This document shows positions 8,060 through 16,037 of a DNA stretch of 64,000 nucleotides, in pieces. Where the stretch lies: positions 186,001 through 250,000 of the forward strand of contig JACKOD010000004.1 of NCBI GenBank assembly GCA_024234505.1, in the 5' to 3' direction. This DNA is from Hahellaceae bacterium (GTDB taxonomy: Bacteria; Pseudomonadota; Gammaproteobacteria; Pseudomonadales; Oleiphilaceae). Below the pieces are notes generated by a model. The model was not told the origin of the DNA, made no database searches, and was given only the letters and a program-made list of their open reading frames with translations. Every line of letters begins with the position of its first letter. The first letter of the stretch is position 1. Both the position numbers and the translations under genes were made by a program.

Positions 8060-8968
8060 TTAGGGGCGAGGGCGGTAGGCCTCTGCCTGCAGATCCTGGC
8101 GCAGGGGAGCATCCAGCGGGCCGTATGTTTTTTCTGCCCAGTTTGGCCCTTTCCATAAAATTCGCAGATCTTTATGCCGAATCAGCTCCCGCATCATACA
8201 CATAAACTCGTCGGTACAGAGTCGTATCGGGTTCAACGTTTTAGGTTGGCGGCTGGTTAAGCCGTACTTGATGGTGCCGGCATCTTTTTCATCTACAAAG
8301 GTGCCAAAGAGTTTATCCCAGATGATCAGTACGCCGCCGAAATTGGTATCTATTTGCGCCGGATTGCTACCATGGTGGACTCGATGGTGTGAAGGTGTGT
8401 TAAACACTTTTTCCCAGAGGCCCAGGGTTTTAACCGTTTCGGTATGGATAAAGAACTGATAAGCCAGGTTAAGCTCAATCGCAACAATCGCCCAGTTTTT
8501 GTCGAAACCAATAAACGCGATCGGGAGCCACCAGATCAGCCAGCCAAAATTCAGGTCGTAAAGAAAATTCTGGCGCAAGGCGGTGGAGAAATTCATGCGG
8601 GTAGACGAGTGGTGTGTCACATGCCCCGTCCACAACCAACGAATATTGTGCATCGCGCGGTGATACCAGTAGAAAACAAAATCCACCACGAAAAAAAGCA
8701 GGATGACGCTAAAAAGACCCTGTTCGGGACGATACTGCAAGCCGAATGAGAAGACCGTATCGTAAAGTCCGGTAATGACCAGCGCAATGAGTACACCGTC
8801 GGTGATTTTATACATGGCACCGGTGGTGATGCTGGCCAGGGTTTCCCGAAAATCGTATATATCGGTGCGACCTTTACGGTGCCAATACCAGGCTTCGGCA
8901 ACAATAATGGCGAGAAAAAACATTCCAAAAGTAATGATAAATCCGATGGCATGCAGCAAGTCTGTCAT
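8060..8968 (-). CDS. Sterol desaturase / fatty acid hydroxylase family membrane enzyme
   Basis: A 302-residue multi-span membrane protein with the histidine clusters that bind the di-iron centre of this family: HRAMH (103-107), HVTHH (116-120), an isolated His-Thr-Glu near 175, and HHRVHH (194-199). Hydrophobic segments precede and separate the clusters. Members introduce hydroxyls or double bonds into sterols, fatty acids or carotenoids using oxygen; the bacterial substrate here cannot be told from sequence. I start at ATG 8968, just after GGGAGG; the TTG at 8980 overlaps that ribosome site. It is divergent from an AraC regulator, which may control it. Confidence 0.88.
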   Translation of the reverse strand: MTDLLHAIGFIITFGMFFLAIIVAEAWYWHRKGRTDIYDFRETLASITTGAMYKITDGVLIALVITGLYDTVFSFGLQYRPEQGLFSVILLFFVVDFVFYWYHRAMHNIRWLWTGHVTHHSSTRMNFSTALRQNFLYDLNFGWLIWWLPIAFIGFDKNWAIVAIELNLAYQFFIHTETVKTLGLWEKVFNTPSHHRVHHGSNPAQIDTNFGGVLIIWDKLFGTFVDEKDAGTIKYGLTSRQPKTLNPIRLCTDEFMCMMRELIRHKDLRILWKGPNWAEKTYGPLDAPLRQDLQAEAYRPRP

Positions 8969-9180
8969 GCGTCCTCCCAAGGTTTAACGTCTGAGCGTGT
9001 TTGATTCATGTGTTTATACTATCCGGAGGAGGGCAATAAAGATTGACGAAATCAGCCATAATTTTGACAATCTGCGCCAAAATAGGCGAAGATGTAACCA
9101 GTTCTTAGGGGTTGTCAACGAGTTACAGCGCAAAACGTCAACACGCCCTAGGGCAATCACGATCTGAGCGGAGAAGGCGA

Positions 9181-10245
9181 GTGTTAAATAATCTGTTTAT
9201 AACCTCGGATGTTTCCGGCTTGCTGGCAGAATTTGTCACACGCCATCGTGGTGCATCCCGCGTAGTGGATATTGACGCTCGTACGCAGGCCCTATTGCAG
9301 GCCATTCCCCATCACCGTCATTTATCTTTTGAGCAATGGTGGCAATTGTTGGATGAACTTGCGGCATGTTTCGATCACCCTGCACTCGGCTTGCAAATTG
9401 GCGAGTGCGTTAAAGTCGAGCATTTTGGATGCTTGGGGTATTTGCTCAAAACCAGTAAAAATCTCGAACAGGCCCTGCGTAGTTTCGAGCGTTTTCAGCG
9501 CTTGCTCTATGATGGTAATCAGGCACAGTTAAGCTTTGAGCCGATCAACGGGCAACCGGTGGCCAAACTTAGCTGGCAAGCCGACTATGGTTATTCCAGT
9601 CAGTTGTCGGACGAATTATTGTTGTCGGGATTGCTGGCGTTATCGCGAACCATACTGGCGAACCCTCGCCTTACGCCATTGCGGATTGAATTCACGAATC
9701 AGGTGCCGGAGGCGTTGGCATCCTTGTATCAGGACTATTTTGGTTGTGAAGTGCATTTCGAGTGCCGTAATCTTGCCGTGAGCTTTCCGGCCGCCTGGCT
9801 GGCACTGCCTATTGTGGGCAGCGACGAGCACTTGCACCACTTAATGAATCAGCAAGCCATTAATTTACTTGGTTTGCCGCCCGATGATGCACCGCACTAT
9901 CCGAAGCAAAGTGAATTTGTGAGCGAGTTACATCGAGTGCTGGTCCGCGCGTTGCAGGAAGGTGAACCCTCGGTGGAAAAGGTGGCCGCGCATTTTCATT
10001 TGTCAGCGCGTTCATTACACAGGAAATTGCAGGAGGAAGGGCTTGTGTTTCGGGATTTCCTGCGGGACATTCGAAAAACACTTGCCGAGCGCTATCTGGG
10101 TGAAGACAAAATTTCGCTACCAGAAATTGCACTCATGCTGGGTTATTCAGAACAGAGCGCATTCAGTCGCGCGTTCAAACAGTGGTATGGGCAGACGCCA
10201 GTGAGGTATCAGAAGCAAAAGTTTCGCTCGGCACTGCAAGCTTAG
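9181..10245 (+). CDS. AraC-family regulator with arabinose-binding-type N-terminal domain
   Basis: A regulator of about 354 residues. The N-terminal two-thirds (about 20-215) match the domain found in AraC-type regulators of lipid and choline-related genes (LLKTSKNLEQALRSFERFQRLL is typical). The C-terminal pair of helix-turn-helix units (about 245-345) includes AAHFHLSARSLHRKLQEEG and LMLGYSEQSAFSRAFKQWYG. GTG 9181 has GGAGAAGG just upstream and gives the usual length; a TTG at 9112 would extend it by 23 residues. It is divergent from the sterol-desaturase-like enzyme, a frequent pairing for this subfamily. Confidence 0.9.
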   Translation: MLNNLFITSDVSGLLAEFVTRHRGASRVVDIDARTQALLQAIPHHRHLSFEQWWQLLDELAACFDHPALGLQIGECVKVEHFGCLGYLLKTSKNLEQALRSFERFQRLLYDGNQAQLSFEPINGQPVAKLSWQADYGYSSQLSDELLLSGLLALSRTILANPRLTPLRIEFTNQVPEALASLYQDYFGCEVHFECRNLAVSFPAAWLALPIVGSDEHLHHLMNQQAINLLGLPPDDAPHYPKQSEFVSELHRVLVRALQEGEPSVEKVAAHFHLSARSLHRKLQEEGLVFRDFLRDIRKTLAERYLGEDKISLPEIALMLGYSEQSAFSRAFKQWYGQTPVRYQKQKFRSALQA

Positions 10246-10303
10246 ATACACTGTGCCGCCGCTAAGGGAGAGATGTTGAGCGATGTCACTGATTAACACG
10301 CTA

Positions 10304-10407
10304 GTTAACTGCCATTGGTCGTTAGACGACCCGTCTCCGGGGCGCTTTCGGCTATCGGGGCGAGGACGCGGCCCACTACCCGGTGATAGCGGCAAACGGC
10401 AAAGTCG
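10304..10407. repeat. Dispersed GC-rich palindromic repeat, copy B
   Basis: It occupies the gap between the AraC gene and the DUF1415 gene. It shares with copy C (55292-55410) a GTTAAC at one end, a GGGGCGCTTTYGGCT block, CGGGGCGAGGACG, a GTGATAG motif and a GGCAAACG tail. Compared with copies A and C, about 15 bases are missing from the loop. One arm is degenerate (CGTCTCCG against CGAGGACG at 10361-10368). Confidence 0.7.
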
Positions 10408-10454
10408 CGAGTGGTTCTTAATATCTTATGCCTGTGTAAACTTTGGAGAATGAA

Positions 10455-11042
10455 ATGCCAACAGACGAAATGATCGTTGCCCAGACTCGCGAGTGGGTCT
10501 TGTCGGTTGTCATTGGCGACAATTTTTGTCCCTTTGCCCGCAAAGAAATGGAAAACGACACGATTCGCTACTGTGTGATTCGGGATACTGGCCACGAGGG
10601 GACGGGGGCGTGGGATGAAAACGCTTTTGAATATGCGATGATGGCGTTGCTCGCCGAATGCCGGTTGCTGGACGAAGATGCGGGTGTCGAGACAACGTTG
10701 CTGATCATTCCCGAGGGTGTGGATGATTTTGATCACTATCTGGGTTTGCTGTCATTAGCGAATGAGCTTCTGGCGGCGCAAGGCTATGAAGGACGTTACC
10801 AGCTGGCGAGCTTTCACCCCGACTATTGTTTTGCAGGGGCCTCGAAGGATGATCCTGCGAACTATACGAACCGGTCTCCTTACCCCACACTACACCTCAT
10901 CCGTGAAGCCAGTATCGAACGGGTTTTGCAGGGAGTGGAAAAACCTGAGCGCATTCCGGAACGCAATATACGTTACGCACGTGAAGCCGGACTGGCAGCC
11001 ATGCAGGCGCGTTTGCAGGCTTGTTTGAAACCAAAAGAATAG
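10455..11042 (+). CDS. DUF1415 family protein
   Basis: A 195-residue cytosolic protein of the DUF1415 family, widespread in gammaproteobacteria and of unknown function. Diagnostic are the N-terminal QTREWVLSVVIGDNFCPFARKE, with a cysteine-proline-phenylalanine-alanine core, and the C-terminal PYPTLHLIREASIERVL. Start ATG 10455 has GGAG six bases upstream; the TTG at 10443 overlaps that ribosome site. It stands alone between repeat copy B and a short unknown gene. Confidence 0.85.
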   Translation: MPTDEMIVAQTREWVLSVVIGDNFCPFARKEMENDTIRYCVIRDTGHEGTGAWDENAFEYAMMALLAECRLLDEDAGVETTLLIIPEGVDDFDHYLGLLSLANELLAAQGYEGRYQLASFHPDYCFAGASKDDPANYTNRSPYPTLHLIREASIERVLQGVEKPERIPERNIRYAREAGLAAMQARLQACLKPKE

Positions 11043-11157
11043 TCTGGCGTCGCATATTGTTTGTATAAAAAATGCACACTCTCGCAATGCAAGCTAAAGT
11101 TAAAGTAGAGATCATAAAACCTGATGAAGTGTCTCAACTTTAACGGCGGGCACAAAC

Positions 11158-11505
11158 ATGATAGACCCCATCGAAGTTGTCGGGCTGGAAAGCATGTTCG
11201 AGCAGTGGTTGTCCTCCTATCGCTATGTGCTCAGGCGCATAGCCAATCCTTATATTTTGGTCGATGATCATCTTCCGGGGTATCTAGAGTTGATATCCGA
11301 ACTGGATATCGCCCTGGAGCGCTACAAAGTGAGTGCGACCGTCTGTGCGATCTCTGCGGATAACATTCACCTCACAGACGTCAACCTGGTGCTGTGTATT
11401 ACCACCCGCAACTCCATGGTAAGTGCATTGGCCAAAGTGCGTATTTATGGTGTGACAAAAAACGATGTCGGCCAGGTTTGGGAGCTCTCGGAAAATCATG
11501 GTTAA
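11158..11505 (+). CDS. Hypothetical protein (115 residues)
   Basis: I do not recognise this protein. It has no signal peptide or membrane segment. Residues 1-45 look helical, and a central part (about 50-90) alternates in a beta-like way (ATVCAISADNIHLTDVNLVLCIT), suggesting a small soluble alpha/beta domain with two cysteines in the sheet. Its TAA overlaps the TAA of the convergent dienelactone hydrolase within a single TTAA palindrome. Codon use is like its neighbours, and no shadow frame is better. Confidence 0.6.
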   Translation: MIDPIEVVGLESMFEQWLSSYRYVLRRIANPYILVDDHLPGYLELISELDIALERYKVSATVCAISADNIHLTDVNLVLCITTRNSMVSALAKVRIYGVTKNDVGQVWELSENHG

Positions 11506-12308
11506 GGTGAGGTATCGTCGGTGCCTGTCTGTAAATGTTGATCGAAAAATGCCAGCGTGCGTTGCCAAACCGTTTCGGAATCTGCCAGATGGCGACTCCA
11601 GCTTCTAAAGCCATGAGGCATGTTGTAAACATACGCTTCCAGCTTGTCGCCCAGCGCCTGCTTTAGCTGGTTCCTCCGGCTGGCAGGGCAGAAAATATCA
11701 TTCTCTGACCAATGGCCTTGCAGTCGCTGAATTTCATTCAGAGATTCGTCCAAGGGAACCCCGGCCCCTTCGATACCCACGGAATGGTGATACAGTACCG
11801 GCGCTAGCATGTCGGGCCGTTTCGCCATTTGCAACACAAATCCACCGGTTAGGCAGGCACCGAGCATTCCCAGTGAGCCCGTGCAGGCTGGATCTGATTT
11901 GAGGGCGTCGAGTAGAAGGTGAATTTCCTGATTGACCGCACTGCCTGCCCGGTTTCGACGTCCCGCCTCGTGAATCAGCGCGCGAATACAGTATTTTACG
12001 GCACCACCACTAAAAAGGTCGGGAAGATAGACGAGGTACCCCTTGGCGGCCAGTGCTGTGGCATCTTCACGATAGCACTCCAGCAAGCCCATCAGTTCAT
12101 GCAGTAAAAGAATGCCTGGCGTCGGTGCCGGGGTGACAGGAGCATATATTTCAACGCTAACCGAACGCGTCCCTACGTTTATTTTGCGTTCACTACAGCT
12201 AACTGAATAAGGTTTTAATGACGTTTTTGCTGGCAATTCTCTGTGCTCCCCGGTGGTTTCGATCAAGTGCGTTGAGATAATGTGTATCTGGTGGAACGAT
12301 TGCACCAT
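11502..12308 (-). CDS. Dienelactone hydrolase family protein
   Basis: An alpha/beta hydrolase of up to 268 residues. Family marks are GILLLHELMGL near residue 65, the nucleophile elbow LGACLTGGF with cysteine in place of serine, an aspartate in the ENDIFCPA loop, and the C-terminal PHGFRSW histidine. Cys/Asp/His is the triad of dienelactone hydrolases, which open dienelactones in chlorocatechol breakdown, but most homologues act on unknown esters. No aromatic pathway is nearby. The first 40 residues are atypical and no clear ribosome site precedes ATG 12308, so the true start may lie further in. Confidence 0.82.
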   Translation of the reverse strand: MVQSFHQIHIISTHLIETTGEHRELPAKTSLKPYSVSCSERKINVGTRSVSVEIYAPVTPAPTPGILLLHELMGLLECYREDATALAAKGYLVYLPDLFSGGAVKYCIRALIHEAGRRNRAGSAVNQEIHLLLDALKSDPACTGSLGMLGACLTGGFVLQMAKRPDMLAPVLYHHSVGIEGAGVPLDESLNEIQRLQGHWSENDIFCPASRRNQLKQALGDKLEAYVYNMPHGFRSWSRHLADSETVWQRTLAFFDQHLQTGTDDTSP

Positions 12309-12481
12309 TTATACAAGCGCATTGGCAACAGGCTTATTCCAGAGGCGATCGTGCTCAGGAGACAGAGAGATCAATTATTAGTCTATATTTCAGAAGTGAT
12401 ACTCGTTTTGTCGGGAAACCCATGGGGTTGACGTGTTTGTCCATCTAAGGATTTGTGAATTGGCGCTTCAAATGTGAAGTG

Positions 12482-12496
12482 ATTGATTACATCAAT
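12482..12496. promoter_or_regulatory. Perfect dyad just upstream of the ADP-ribosylglycohydrolase
   Basis: ATTGAT-TAC-ATCAAT is a perfect 15-base palindrome (12482-12496) that ends about eight bases before the ribosome site GGGAG (12505-12509). It resembles an FNR half-site pair but has three spacer bases instead of four, so an FNR role is unlikely. An operator for another regulator is possible. Confidence 0.3.
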
Positions 12497-12511
12497 GTTG
12501 TGCAGGGAGTC

Positions 12512-13456
12512 ATGATGAATTCAGAAAAGCAGATTTCACAAAAGCAGCGTTATTTGGGGTGCATGCTCGGATTGGCTTGCGGAGACGCGGTAGGAACCAC
12601 CGTCGAATTCAGGGCCAGAGGCACCTTTCCTGAAGTGACCGATATGACCGGTGGAGGCCCGTTTGCGTTGAAAAAAGGAGAGTGGACGGATGACACCTCC
12701 ATGGCCTTGTGTCTTGCCCATAGTTTGCTGGCTCGCAAAGGGTTTGATGCGGTGGATCAGATGAATCGCTATTGCAACTGGATGAACTACGGCTACATGA
12801 GTTGCAATGGCACCTGCTTTGATATCGGCACCACCGTGCAGCGAGCGTTGAACCAGTATCAGATAACAGGCAATCCGCTAGCAGGTTCTGCTGATCCGTT
12901 CAGTGCGGGAAATGGCGCGCTCATGCGTCTGGCACCTGTTCCTATGTATTATTTGTCCAGCCTGGGTGATACGTTGCTGTTTTCAGCAGAGAGTTCAAGA
13001 ACAACCCATGCCGCGCCCGAAGCCATTGATTGTGCAAAACTGTTCGGCACACAGCTACGGGCGGCGTTGATGGGGGAAACGAAGGAAAAAGTGTTGTTTG
13101 ATGCGGGTTATGCGCCTGATACCGATAAAGTGCGCACCATCGCGCAGGGTCATTACCGAGAGAAGAGTGATGCTGAAATTGTGGGTTCCGGCTATGTCGT
13201 AGCCTCACTTGAGGCCGCATTATGGTGTTTCGATACCACAGACAGCTATGAAGCCTGTGTACTCAAGGCGGTAAATTTAGGGGATGATGCCGATACCACC
13301 GCGGCCATTGCCGGCCAACTCGCAGGGGCATATTATGGCGTAGAAGCCATTCCCGGGAAATGGCTGGAGTCTCTGGCCATGAAAGAGGAGATCATCGCAC
13401 TGGCAGAGGCATTGTTTGTGCATCGAAACGGCGCCGATGCCGCTTCAGCGGATTAG
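12512..13456 (+). CDS. ADP-ribosylglycohydrolase (DraG-like)
   Basis: A protein of about 314 residues of the ADP-ribosylglycohydrolase family, which removes ADP-ribose from proteins or small ligands. Two metal-binding motifs are visible: WTDDTSM near the N-terminus and GDDADTTAAIAGQLAGAYYG near the C-terminus, which together hold the binuclear magnesium centre; GDAVGTTVEF opens the fold. No nitrogenase or DraT gene lies nearby, so the substrate is unknown. The start is ATG 12512 (a second ATG follows at 12515) with GGGAG upstream. The last 12 bases overlap the convergent MAPEG gene. Confidence 0.9.
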   Translation: MMNSEKQISQKQRYLGCMLGLACGDAVGTTVEFRARGTFPEVTDMTGGGPFALKKGEWTDDTSMALCLAHSLLARKGFDAVDQMNRYCNWMNYGYMSCNGTCFDIGTTVQRALNQYQITGNPLAGSADPFSAGNGALMRLAPVPMYYLSSLGDTLLFSAESSRTTHAAPEAIDCAKLFGTQLRAALMGETKEKVLFDAGYAPDTDKVRTIAQGHYREKSDAEIVGSGYVVASLEAALWCFDTTDSYEACVLKAVNLGDDADTTAAIAGQLAGAYYGVEAIPGKWLESLAMKEEIIALAEALFVHRNGADAASAD

Positions 13457-13840
13457 CGCCGCCACCAGGTCAAATAGGGCCAGTGCCAGCAGCACCAGCC
13501 AGCTGCCCACGACGCCGAAGAAACGGTACTTAGAGTAGTTGCCGAGCGCCTTGGTCATGCCCCATGCATGGGCTATGCGGGAAACGACAAAAATGATTCC
13601 GCTAAGATGCAAAAACCAGGGCCAGGCGCCAAGGTTTTCGGCCAGCAACATCAGCAACAAAGTAATGGGCGCGTTTTCGACCAGATTGGCGTGGGTTCGA
13701 ATCGCAACGTTAAAAGCACGGTCGCCTTTGTCTCCAATGCCGGCATTGAATTTTTGACGGAATTGAACAACGCGATAAGCCAGTACGATAAAAAGAAAGG
13801 CCGTCAGTGCCGTATAAATGGCCGTGATAGTGCAATGCAT
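13445..13840 (-). CDS. MAPEG family membrane protein
   Basis: A 131-residue protein with four membrane segments and the MAPEG signature around RTHANLVENAPITLLL, followed by a second signature-like stretch near ARIAHAWGMTKALG (here SRIAHAWG). The family includes glutathione transferases of eicosanoid metabolism and bacterial YecN-type proteins, whose substrates are not known. I start at ATG 13840, which has AAAGGA eight bases upstream; the longer frame to 13924 adds residues outside the family. Confidence 0.88.
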   Translation of the reverse strand: MHCTITAIYTALTAFLFIVLAYRVVQFRQKFNAGIGDKGDRAFNVAIRTHANLVENAPITLLLMLLAENLGAWPWFLHLSGIIFVVSRIAHAWGMTKALGNYSKYRFFGVVGSWLVLLALALFDLVAALIR

Positions 13841-14018
13841 GGCAAGATCCTTTGCGAATGTTTTACGGAGTGTAGCAGTAGTCGCATGTCGTAAACCAGA
13901 CACACTGGCTCGGGTTACCGGCATTTTTCTGCAGGGGTCCGTGAGGCGGGAGACTGGTTTGATTTAAACTTTCAACAATTTCACTAAACAACGTCATTAA
14001 ATTGGGGAAAAGGATTTT

Positions 14019-15275
14019 ATGATTAGGAAAAAGGACTTTGTGACCAGATCTTTTTTGGTTTTATTGCTGTTCTGGATGCCTTCACTGTTGATGGCAGAGG
14101 CACTGGGAGCCGGAAGTTATGAACCCCGTAATCTGGATGAAGTTCGCGCGCAGTACAATTTATTGGTGGAGTTACGCAATGCTGACGATATTTCCGAGTC
14201 GATCTTCGAGGCACGGAGCGAACATCTGAGTGAGATTGCCGAGCAACATTTTGGCGCGCATTTGGACGGGCTGGAAATACAACAGTTGGTGCCGGCCCAA
14301 AAAATAGACTGGTTTGGAACGGCATTGTATGTGATCTCTATTGTGCTGGTACTGGTCTTGTGTGTGCCGCTCTTTTTTAAATTAGAGCGCCCCGTCAAAC
14401 TCCTCTGGCGTAAATTTTACCGGATGTGTATGTCCCATCTTTGGTTTCGCCAAACGCTCGCCGGTGCTCGCTGGTTAATCCGGTCTTACTGGGATGGCCT
14501 GTTGGGTATTTCGTTAATGGCCCTGTTAAGTTACACCGGTGGTGAGTATATGGTTCTGCTGGTGGCGGTGCTGGGCGGAGTGTTGATTTCAGCCAGTTTC
14601 ATGACGCGTGCAGGAGGAAAAGGTGAGGCCCGTCATGTTCGCTGGATTGCCCTCATTTTGATGATATTTTGGGGGCTGCTTGCAAAAGCATACCAGCACC
14701 ACCTGATTGGTTTTATGAGTGTGGGGGCGTTAATCGCCAGCCTGGGATTCTTTATTTCGATGGCACCGGGGCTTATTACTGTGGGGGTTTCACAAGCGCT
14801 GCCACGCGTAATCGTTCGCCTGATGCTGGTGAGTTTATTCATCTGCGTGTTCTCCTGGTTGATATTTTATACGGCTTATCTGCCCAATGCAGAGGCTCTG
14901 CGTAACGGGTTGGGCGTGTTTGAGGAGGGTCTATGCTCCTTACCGGCGTTAGCCTATTTTGTGTGCCTGGGTGGACTGAGCTTTTACGTATACCGAGGGC
15001 AACCACTCAAGCGCATGGGTTGTGAGGCGTTAGCGTTTTCGAGCGGGTTAGCCGTATTGCTGCTGGCGTTTATGTATGGCATTGGTAGCATGTTCTGGAT
15101 TGGCTTGTTGTTCATGATCTGGAATCTGGTCGATAAGTATTACGAATGGGTGTACCGACAGGTCGATTTTGTCTGGTTTGGTCTTATCACTGCAGGAGTG
15201 TTGGGTGGCAGTGGTTATCTCATTAAAGCCAATATGCCGTTGATCCTGCAATCGGTGGCATTTCTGTCACTGTAG
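14019..15275 (+). CDS. Polytopic membrane protein of unknown function
   Basis: I do not recognise this 418-residue protein. It starts with a membrane or signal segment (about 9-27) and continues with a soluble, acidic, probably periplasmic part (about 30-95) that includes a helical stretch (RAQYNLLVELRNADDISESIFEAR). About nine or ten further hydrophobic segments follow to the C-terminus. Basic clusters after the segment near residue 120 suggest that loop is cytoplasmic. A good GGGGAAAAGGA-like ribosome region precedes ATG 14019. No catalytic motif stands out, and the neighbours give no functional hint. Confidence 0.75.
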   Translation: MIRKKDFVTRSFLVLLLFWMPSLLMAEALGAGSYEPRNLDEVRAQYNLLVELRNADDISESIFEARSEHLSEIAEQHFGAHLDGLEIQQLVPAQKIDWFGTALYVISIVLVLVLCVPLFFKLERPVKLLWRKFYRMCMSHLWFRQTLAGARWLIRSYWDGLLGISLMALLSYTGGEYMVLLVAVLGGVLISASFMTRAGGKGEARHVRWIALILMIFWGLLAKAYQHHLIGFMSVGALIASLGFFISMAPGLITVGVSQALPRVIVRLMLVSLFICVFSWLIFYTAYLPNAEALRNGLGVFEEGLCSLPALAYFVCLGGLSFYVYRGQPLKRMGCEALAFSSGLAVLLLAFMYGIGSMFWIGLLFMIWNLVDKYYEWVYRQVDFVWFGLITAGVLGGSGYLIKANMPLILQSVAFLSL

Positions 15276-15301
15276 CTTTGCGCGTGTTTCCTGTACCAGG
15301 G

Positions 15302-15315
15302 TTGATCTCCATCAA
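15302..15315. promoter_or_regulatory. Perfect FNR/Anr box
   Basis: TTGAT-CTCC-ATCAA matches the FNR/Anr consensus TTGATNNNNATCAA at all ten defined positions. It lies 70 bases before the hemolysin III gene. It is nested in a larger inverted repeat (ACCAGGGTT 15295-15303 and AACCCTGGT 15320-15328). No clear -10 hexamer is seen at the spacing of a class II site, so the promoter remains undefined. Confidence 0.6.
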
Positions 15316-15384
15316 GGTAAACCCTGGTGGATTCCCGCAGTTTGTCGGGTTTGTTGAACGCACATTCGATAACCGAGGTAGTTC

Positions 15385-16035
15385 GTGATCCGATCACAGG
15401 AAGCATTTAATTTTTACTCCCATCTGGCCGGCATGCTGGCAGCGGCCATAGGCACTTTTTTTCTGATACTGCGTGCCACCGATTCGGCACCATTGATGGT
15501 GACGGCGCTGATTTATGGTTTGTCCGTTGTCTTTCTTTTTTTGGCAAGTTCGCTCTATCACGCGTTTAAAAAGCAGGAAAACGAGTTGTCTTTCTGGCGC
15601 AGAATGGACCGTTTTGCCATTTTTATTATGATAGCCGGCTCTTATACGCCGGTGTGCTACTTCTTTCTGAATGATGATTGGCGGGTGCCGATGATTGCCA
15701 TTCAATGGGGGCTGGTGGCGTTCGGGGTGCTTACGCAGGTGTTTTTCCCACGAGCGCCACGGGTGGTTTTTACCGCGATTTATCTGACCATGGGCTGGTT
15801 GCTCATATTGCCCATGCAGCAGGTGCTGGCTTCTATGACATCGGCGCAGGAAGTGCTCCTGTTGGGGGGCGGAGCTGCATTTACGGCCGGCGCGCTGTTT
15901 TATGCGGCTAAACGACCTCTGATATTGCCCGGCATTTTTAGCTTTCATGAGCTGTTTCATGTCATGGTACTGGTGGGCGCCAGCTGCCACTATGCACTGA
16001 TTTACAGCGCCTTTGCAGCGCACACGGTAGCCTGA
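15385..16035 (+). CDS. Hemolysin III / PAQR-type membrane protein
   Basis: A 216-residue protein with seven predicted membrane segments and the PAQR family marks: the N-terminal serine-leucine-tyrosine-histidine (SSLYHAF), an aspartate in WRRMDRFAIFIMIAGSYTP, and the C-terminal HELFHVMVLVGASCHY. The conserved histidines and aspartate form a zinc site related to ceramidase-like hydrolases. The hemolysin name is historical and gives no evidence of toxicity. It starts with GTG 15385 behind GAGGTAG. The hydrolase downstream begins two bases after its stop, so both are probably one operon, perhaps under the FNR box upstream. Confidence 0.88.
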   Translation: MIRSQEAFNFYSHLAGMLAAAIGTFFLILRATDSAPLMVTALIYGLSVVFLFLASSLYHAFKKQENELSFWRRMDRFAIFIMIAGSYTPVCYFFLNDDWRVPMIAIQWGLVAFGVLTQVFFPRAPRVVFTAIYLTMGWLLILPMQQVLASMTSAQEVLLLGGGAAFTAGALFYAAKRPLILPGIFSFHELFHVMVLVGASCHYALIYSAFAAHTVA

Positions 16036-16037
16036 GG

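Noticed and set aside
12482..12496. Reading the TTGAT/ATCAA palindrome as an FNR box
   Set aside because: The spacer is three bases, not the four that FNR needs; kept only as an unassigned dyad.
15385..16035. Hemolysin as a virulence factor
   Set aside because: The family name is historical; PAQR-type proteins are widespread membrane hydrolases and nothing else here suggests a toxin.
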